Source: Lichtheimia corymbifera B2541
Taxonomy: Eukaryota; Mucoromycota; Mucoromycetes; Mucorales; Lichtheimiaceae
Direction: 5' to 3'
NCBI GenBank assembly: GCA_000697475.1
Contig: JNEU01001161.1
Location: 1-64,000, forward strand
DNA: 64,000 nucleotides
Shown here: piece by piece, positions 57,381-64,000 of the stretch
Numbering within the stretch: position 1 is the first letter of the stretch
Layout of the letters: the number at the start of each line of letters is the position of its first letter
Made by a program: the position numbers and the translations under genes
The notes under the pieces: generated by a model
What the model was told of the DNA's origin: nothing
Seen by the model: only the letters and a program-made list of their open reading frames with translations
The model's database searches: none

Positions 57381-58499
57381 CCGTAAAAAGGTAAAAAGAA
57401 AAAGTGGAAGTGTGAGATGAAAGAAAAAAGAGAAATTCAGGATCAAATTATCCCTTTTTAACTGTTTCCAAAGACCCTATACCAAGCTTCTTTTTTTTCG
57501 TCTTTCTTATTCATGTGGTGTCAAGTGGTGTCGAGTGGGCTCGCCTGAGTTGTTTGGATTGGACGAGTCTTGTGCCTTTACCAACCTTGGTAGCCAATCA
57601 TAATCAAAGATCAGCCCGCGTGCGTTCACTGCTTATTTTCTTTTTGTGTTCTTGATCTTCCCATTGTTCGATCAGCGAGTATCATACACTAAACCTGGCA
57701 AATTTTATAACAGCTCTTCCCCATTTTCCATGGATAGTCTCTCCAAAAGCCTTAGAACATCTTTGAATAGCCTATTTGTACAAAGATGGAATAACAAAAA
57801 AATTTTAAACTTGCATGCATGCATAGCAGGGGTTATGGACAATGAAAAGTGTATCCCTCATTGCTTGGCTAATCAGCCGTGCACAATCTTTTCCGACAAC
57901 GTGGCTCCTGCGTGCGATATGATTGGAATATCTCACCCGGTGTAACACATGAATCCAAAAGTAAGACAGAGTTTGCGTTGATCAAAGTTGCGCTTGTGGC
58001 GGCACAAGATTCACCGTACAAGGTTTTTTTTTTCTTTACACTTGGCAACATCATTCTTCGGACATACCTTTATCTATCTTACGTATACTATACGTCCAAT
58101 CAGCAACATTCACTATCTCCCACATCGGATTATTATCCCCCCGCCATAACATCTTCGGTAGTAAGGGTAGTCGTAACTATTATGCGACGTATACCATGAC
58201 AGCACAAGCTTGAATGTAAAAGAAAAATTAAGTATCCAACCCACGTAGAAATATGTCAAGCATGTGCTTGTAGCAATTTACTTTGATGCATGATGATAAT
58301 GATCTCAGTGTTGTCCTTCACATACATAGAGACATGATGAGCTTAAAATCCGGTGGCAGTCTAGAGAATGTCATATGCCTTCTCTCTTACAGATACATAT
58401 ACTTACAATAAAAGGAGAACGTTTTATATAAAACATTTATAGTGCGCTATATTACATGCTTTATCAATCCACGGCTATCGGTCCCCTTTAAATACTCCT
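57381..58499. other. Intergenic region
   Basis: About 1.1 kb: promoter and leader of the transporter, then the 3' flank of the coiled-coil gene. Short frames only. Confidence 0.5.
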
Positions 58500-59539
58500 T
58501 CACCGCGTTCGAAGGCGCTTTCTTGGGTCACTTTGATCTGGATCATGGAGGTCATAAAAGCGTCGCTTGCCTCTGTGAGATAAAAATAAGAAGCCTTTCA
58601 ACGAGGATAGACTGGAAAAGACACTTACAATTCGGTATTAGGTTGTATTAAGCTACCTCTGGTAATTAGCCTGTAGCTAAAAGGAAGACGATCATGCTCA
58701 TTATTATTGGGTACCCTTGAGCATTGTGGACAGGGTGGTTGTTGTCGTTGAATCATACATCGTGTCAAGATCTCGTACTGTGATACCCGTACATCGATGC
58801 GGTTGTAAATTTTTTGAATCCAATCTTTCATAGCTTTATCAATCACACGTACGGTTTCCTGAGCAATGATGCTTCCTGTGCTTTGATTCGCTTCTCGTAA
58901 TTCTTGCATGAATGTAGTATCGTCGGATGTTTTGGTCCTGCTGTGTACTTGCTGTATACAAGCACCAGGCTCGTTGAATTTGGTATTTAATTGATCCATA
59001 GAGCTACTAAGAGCATCGCACTTGCGGTTTAATTCCTCCATATAGCTGCCAAGAGCATCGCACTTGTGATTCAATTGCTCTATGGAAGTACCAAGCGCAC
59101 TGTACTTGCGGTCGAGCTTCTTCATGCTCTTTGGGTCTAATTGTTCCATACGAGTAGTACTGAGAGTGTTGCACTTGTCATATAGTTGCTGCATACAAGT
59201 CTCAAGAGCGTTGATGCTATTTTTGATATGATCCAGGCCACCCAACACGTCTTCGAATTGCTGGTTGATGGATGACGGTCGGCTAAAAGGTGTTGTTTTC
59301 GTTTCATTCTTCTGCTCAGTGACGAAGCTACTAGGTGTCAAGAACGTAGGATATGACAAACTTGAAGCCTTTGAGAAGCCGTAATCTGGAAGTGTTTCTC
59401 GTTTCCTATGTGGAAATAAGGTACTAAAGGTGAAAGGATTCTTGGTGGCGGCAGCGATGTTGTTATCTTGTAATGGCTCAATATCTTCCTTTTCCAATGT
59501 AAAGCGTGGTGGAGAGGAGTGTGGGGAACTTTCCATCAT
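58500..59539 (-). CDS. Coiled-coil protein of unknown function
   Basis: Two exons, 59539-58629 and 58572-58500 (donor GTAAGTG, acceptor ctcacag), giving 327 residues; reading through the donor would stop at 304. Residues 1-90 are Pro/Ser-rich. Residues about 95-200 are helical and include near-repeats of the form LNxKCDALxSxMxxL, predicted to form a coiled coil with regularly placed Lys-Cys pairs. After a second helical segment comes a short CPQC motif (only two cysteines). The spliced C-terminus is strongly basic (KRRFYDLHD and RKRLRTR), possibly a nuclear signal. I do not recognise the family. The second exon is supported by splice signals and frame only. Confidence 0.65.
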
Positions 59540-60357
59540 GATACAAGTGGTAAAAATTTGAAAGGACTCATTAATAAGAGAGGAGGTACCAATTTATATG
59601 AAAAAAGGTTGTCGTCCTCAAGTCTCCATTGTCACATGGGAAAAAGGAATAAGCATAAACAACCTGTTCCTTTTTGACGAGGAGCACGTTTAACAATGAA
59701 ATGCCAATCCATAACCCGATGTTTACAAGAAATTAATGATCTTGGTAATGTTGTCAATTATAGGCTACATAATCGTTCACTCGAGGCTGTAATAAAAAGT
59801 TCACTATGCCCACTTTATATGATTGATCCATGTCTTTGCATGATAAAATTTTAATGATGCGCTTCAAGGGTATCGACGATGATGATATGGATACGGGGAA
59901 ATGGATGTTGTCAAGTTAAAGAGTGTGTGTAGCGGTGCTATGTATATATGGAAAGAGTCGCTGTGCCTGTTTGTTGTACCACTGAAGATGGAAAAGGTTA
60001 AAGCAATGATTGGTCGTTGATATTTATAGGTTAATGGGTGGTGGTTGCATCTTGAATTCCCTAGCAGCACCATGTACGCGAAGCATGATCATCATGGGGA
60101 GAAAGAGTTACCTGTTAAGTATAACAAAGAACATCTTCATTGTCGACCATGATTTCTGATAATGAGACCCCTCTTCTCTTTTACACGTGCATCATTGTGT
60201 TGGTAAAAAGAGTGCACGAAAACGGGTTTGCATAACATGCCAAGCCCACAAATAGCGGGAGTTATCCAATCATTAAGCTCCAATGAGCGACGGCGCGTGT
60301 ATTTGCTCTAGTTCAAGCCGCTTTCTCTCGTTTCTATAATAACCCGCACAACACCCC
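59540..60357. other. Divergent promoter region
   Basis: Shared upstream space of the coiled-coil gene (minus) and the ChAPs gene (plus). No supported gene inside. Confidence 0.5.
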
Positions 60358-63300
60358 ATGAGCGAATACCTAAAGGACATTCCAGAGTTTTATGAAAGGG
60401 AGCTTGGTGAAAGCATCATTGCGAGAACAGAAGCTCTTGGTAAATCCACCACTATGTTCTTTATTCCTTATACGCGACAACTCATCTCTATCAACACACA
60501 CTCTTTTATCAGGCACCTTTCGCGAACTAGGCCCTCCCGACCTTTGCCATATCGTCAAGGCTAATGCAAAGCCTGGTATCCGCGAAGTAAGCTACAGCAT
60601 TGTCGTCAATGGTCTCCTCCTCCTTGCTCACAGGGTCCAATTAGGTTGGCAGCTACCATTATGTATCGGGTGTCGATGCTTCATCATCTGCAACACTTGC
60701 CGCTTACTTGAACTCGTTGACGTATTCGATGGTACATATCTCTTTTTGTGAAACGCACTGTATTCAGCCATGTCAAGATACCAGGGTGGATAACTCATCA
60801 TCATTTCTTCTTCTTCCATAGGATGACTCTCAGTCATGGTTCACCAAATCCAACGCATGGAGAATTCGATCCGGCATCTATTGGTTAGTATTAGTACCGG
60901 TCAAGTGTATGTGTGACATGGATACTTACATACCATCATAGCTGCTTTAACGCGTTCTCACGAGTGGATGTCCGTGTTGAGGTCAAGATCCCTGGTGGTG
61001 TCGAAAGCTATTTTGTCGATGTACGCGGTGAAAGGTTGGTTGCATAATCAAAGGGAGGGTGATGATGATATTGATCCACACACAATGCATATAGACATGA
61101 AGCGACATCAGCTATTTGGCAGGAAACATACTTGTCAGCCGTATTGCGAGCGATTCTCTATTCGGATGACAGCTATTATCGTCTTGCTGGTTATCGTAAA
61201 ATCGATCCTATTACCGGTTTGCAAGGCGAAGCCAAGTTTTTGGAAGCCGTGGAAGCCTTGTTTTGGAAGGGTAAGAGAGATGATGGGCTATGGGGAGAGA
61301 CCAAGGACTCATGTCGATATTATGACAGGTTGGCAACTGGGTAGCAAGCCTGAGATCCAGGTAGCAACATCGGTACACAACCATTTGACAGCTGGTGTGA
61401 TGAAATACTTTGGAGACAGCTTCCGTTATGGACCAGCAATCGAGCTATTTGAAAAACTACACAAAAAGGACCCAGAGGTGGGAGCTTTGCTTGCAGAATC
61501 GTACCTTGGTGCCAACGAAGAAATCAAAGCCGTCAAGACTTTGTATGATGATTTAAAGTTGGCCTCGATGAGCTATCCACTTTTGCATGTGCAGGTCGAC
61601 TTTTTGAGAAACAAGGTATGGTAATGGGAGAAAAACAAGATGATAGGATCTGGGCTTATACAAATGTCGTAGGGAGAATACGATATGGCTTTGAAACTTG
61701 CCAAGTTTGCTGTTAATACGACACCTTCCGAGTTTTTGACATGGGCCAAGTTGACAGATGGTAGGTTTTCCAGAGGCATATGTTATTTGATTATGATGTC
61801 TGACATGTGTACATTAGTCTATATCGACATTGGCGATTATCAAAGTGTAAGACCCAGGACGCAAATAGGATGCATGACATGGCTGATACTTATAGAAAGC
61901 ATTATGACGATAGGCTTTACTTACGCTCAACTCATGCCCAATGTTTACCTACAGCGAACGCGATATGCATCGTATGCCTGCACCCATGAGAACTCATTTG
62001 CCAGTCAAACAAGATATCACAAAGTCGGGCATTATGGAAGATGATATGACCAACCAGGAAGCCGAGGTAAATATCAAACAACAGCACGTATATTCCTGTT
62101 ACTCACTGGATGGGTTGTTCTTGTTGTTAGCCTGATCCGAACCTTGTACGTCTCCCAGCACCTGCACTTCATGGTACCTTTGCCAAGGCCTATTCCTTGT
62201 TGACCAAGCTTGCAGCCCGAATTGGATGGGATGATCTTTTGAAATGCCGCTCAGGTGTTTTTGTCATGGAGGAAGAATATCGTGTGCTCAAGGCCAAGGA
62301 AGAGGAACGTAAGACCAGTGTATCGCACACCATGTCGTCAGCAGCCTCCAACAAGGAATCTTCAGCCACTACAAACGCCACAACCCCTGCGGAAACTGTG
62401 GATGGCGATAATAAGGAGGAATTGTCAGAGAAGATGGACAATATTGACTTGAATGAGGACAAGGAGCAAGAAAAGGCTGAAGAAGGCGAGAAAGCTGAAT
62501 CTGAAGAAAAGGCCACAGAAGAGGAGCCAACGGAAGAAAAGCCAACAGAAGAAAATGAAGAGAAGGAATCCAAGCAAGAAACTGAGGAGGCTAAGGGACC
62601 CAAGATCGAAGAACCATCCCTTGTGAGACCTGAGCAAGCAGCTGAAGATAAGGTAAGAAAGAAATGGAAACAAAAAAGAATATGCGTGTCTAATTGAAAA
62701 TGTGCGAATAGGATGCCAATGAATCTTCCAAGAAGGCTGCTGCCGATGCAAGCTTTTCATTTGGCAATAAGCGTCTTTGTGAACGTTGGTTGGATAATCT
62801 CTTTATGGTGTTGTATGAGGATTTGCGAGTATACACTTTCTGGAGGACGGAAGCCGCTCATTATCGATCTCAACAAATGCCTTATCGCAAGACTGGCACC
62901 GAATGGGAATTGTTGGGTGACTTGGCACTGAGATTGTGGCACGAGGTATGGCAACTTGATAGAAAGCGACCCTTGCAATGCAAGCGATTGACGCCCCTGT
63001 TTTATAGAATGAAGCAAAGGAATCGTATGAGCTTTGTCTTGACCAAAAGTTCTCTGCCAAGGCATGGATGCGTCTTTTGGAAATATATGCCAAGGAGGGT
63101 AACGTGCAAAAGGCTCTTTTGGCAGCTGTCAAATTAACAGTGTATCACGAGCGTTGGTATCACGAGATTGTGGTAAGTGAGGTGGCGGGGCGGGTTGTAG
63201 GATTTGGCGGACACGTCTCACACACACCTATGCATCATAATAGTATCCTACCGAGATTGCTTGCAACCTTAACAAGTTAATTCGCAAGGAAGGCTTATCA

Positions 63301-63411
63301 AAGATGCAGAACATTTTGACTTCAATGAATCTCCCACGCTCAGTACAACTGCTGATAACACGCTACTTTGACTATGGCGAGTTGTTCAAGGTTGAAGGCT
63401 ACGAATTTTAA
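60358..63411 (+). CDS. ChAPs (Chs5p-Arf1p-binding) exomer protein
   Basis: Fourteen exons: 60358-60439, 60513-60586, 60645-60731, 60822-60883, 60942-61034, 61095-61270, 61329-61615, 61673-61760, 61818-61846, 61914-62066, 62131-62652, 62712-62945, 63008-63172, 63244-63411, giving 739 residues, normal for the family. Family landmarks are GSYHYVSGVDASSSATLAAY, NAWRIRSGIYC, AFSRVDVRVEVKIPGGV, IWQETYLSAVLRAILY, YRKIDPITGLQGEAKFLEAV, then TPR-like helices and the C-terminal RYFDYGELFKVEGYEF. In yeast Chs6, Bch1, Bch2 and Bud7 form the exomer coat with Chs5 and Arf1, sorting chitin synthase and other cargo from the trans-Golgi. An unusual acidic Glu/Lys-rich insert of about 100 residues lies in exon 11. 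Confidence 0.9.
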
Positions 63412-63591
63412 TCGTTTTACACCCAATTGCTCGTTTTAGTATCCCTCCCCCTTTCCTTACTCAAGCCATCCCCCCAATATATCTCTCTTTCCACATTTCT
63501 GTAACTCTTGTAGTCATAAAGTAATGGGCATACACTTGCTCTCTTTATCTCCCTCTTTTATAGATAAAAACTGAAAAACAATTGATTCCTA

Positions 63592-63950
63592 TTAATTAAG
63601 CTTTTGTCGTTTAGGCGACTGGTCACCTTGTTCTTGTGTTGGTTGTGGTTGCCCATCATGGGATTGGGTCTCAGTGGTCTGGTCTTTATCCACATCTCCA
63701 GCCGCTGCTGCTGTTTGATTTGGCGGTAACACCTGTCCATCACTGGATGCGTTGGTAGTTGGTGCCTTGCTGGCTTCATCCTTGTCCTCGGTTTGCTCTC
63801 CTTTCAACACTGGTTGATCTGTTGTTGACGATGATACCTGCTCCTTGTTATCAGGTGTTGGCCGTGGTGGTGGACAAGCATTTCCAATCACGTCGTCAAT
63901 GCCGAGAAGCTTACAAAATTCAGCGGTCTGTGGGTTTGGCGATGGCGTAT
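63592..63950 (-). CDS. 3' end of an unidentified gene, cut by window edge
   Basis: Terminal exon on the minus strand after a likely acceptor (ttttggtag); upstream exons lie beyond the window. The visible 119 residues start with TPSPNPQTAEFCKLLGIDD. They continue into a low-complexity tail rich in Gln, Ser, Thr, Asp and Pro, and end with the basic SPKRQKLN, which resembles a nuclear localisation signal. The family is not recognisable from this part. It converges with the ChAPs gene, 180 bp between stop codons. Confidence 0.55.
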
Positions 63951-64000
63951 CTACCAAAATGGACGTTATCAGTGAATTCAGACAAAGGAACCATGTGAGG

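Noticed and set aside
62190..62603. 137-codon Ser-rich minus-strand frame
   Set aside because: Antisense to the Glu/Lys-rich exon of the ChAPs gene; the Ser/Phe bias is a mirror of GAA/GAG codons.
1..64000. CRISPR arrays, operons, ribosome binding sites, prokaryotic terminators
   Set aside because: The window is eukaryotic with spliced genes; the repeat arrays have 155-200 bp units and no spacer structure.

Overview
The window is eukaryotic and looks like an early-diverging filamentous fungus, most likely Mucoromycota (Mucorales). This is inferred from short GT-AG introns (mostly 50-70 nt), TATA boxes of the form TATAAAAG close to start codons, CT-rich tracts upstream of genes, and the gene content: an exomer ChAPs protein, a PHO84-type transporter, P450-reductase fusions, thaumatin-like proteins and defensins. 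Exon coordinates below were worked out by hand from splice signals, reading-frame continuity and family motifs.

Layout. The window has two compartments. From 1 to about 45.9 kb it is mostly accessory. It holds three nearly identical thaumatin-like genes (one pair inverted), a secreted GH127 glycoside hydrolase, five cysteine-stabilised defensin-like genes (one divergent), a HET-domain protein and two long self-sufficient P450-reductase fusions that share an unusual N-terminal domain. A UCH37-like protein and a TMEM230 homologue are the conserved cellular genes there. Between them lie large gene-poor stretches and copies of a composite repeat: an array of 155-200 bp monomers followed by a roughly 0.8-1 kb tail, present in both orientations near 1, 25-28, 29.6-31.4, 40.5 and 52.9-54.7 kb. 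A nest of large palindromes, including a perfect 85-bp inverted repeat, sits at 24.85-26.35 kb.

From 46 kb to the end it is mostly a conserved housekeeping block: a HAL4/SAT4-like kinase, an F-box/WD40 protein, an ARFRP1/Arl3-type small GTPase, a phosphate transporter, a coiled-coil protein, an exomer ChAPs protein and the 3' end of one further gene. One repeat copy interrupts it at 52.9-54.7 kb.

How the genes may work together. The secreted thaumatins and defensins, the extracellular GH127 enzyme and the HET protein suggest an island for interaction with other microbes or hosts, expanded by local duplication of gene-plus-promoter units. Three of the defensins keep the same upstream element at nearly the same distance (273-290 bp). 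ARFRP1/Arl3 and the ChAPs protein both act at the trans-Golgi. The most unusual single gene is the UCH37-like protein, which keeps its fold motifs, Gln, His and Asp but has Tyr in place of the catalytic Cys.
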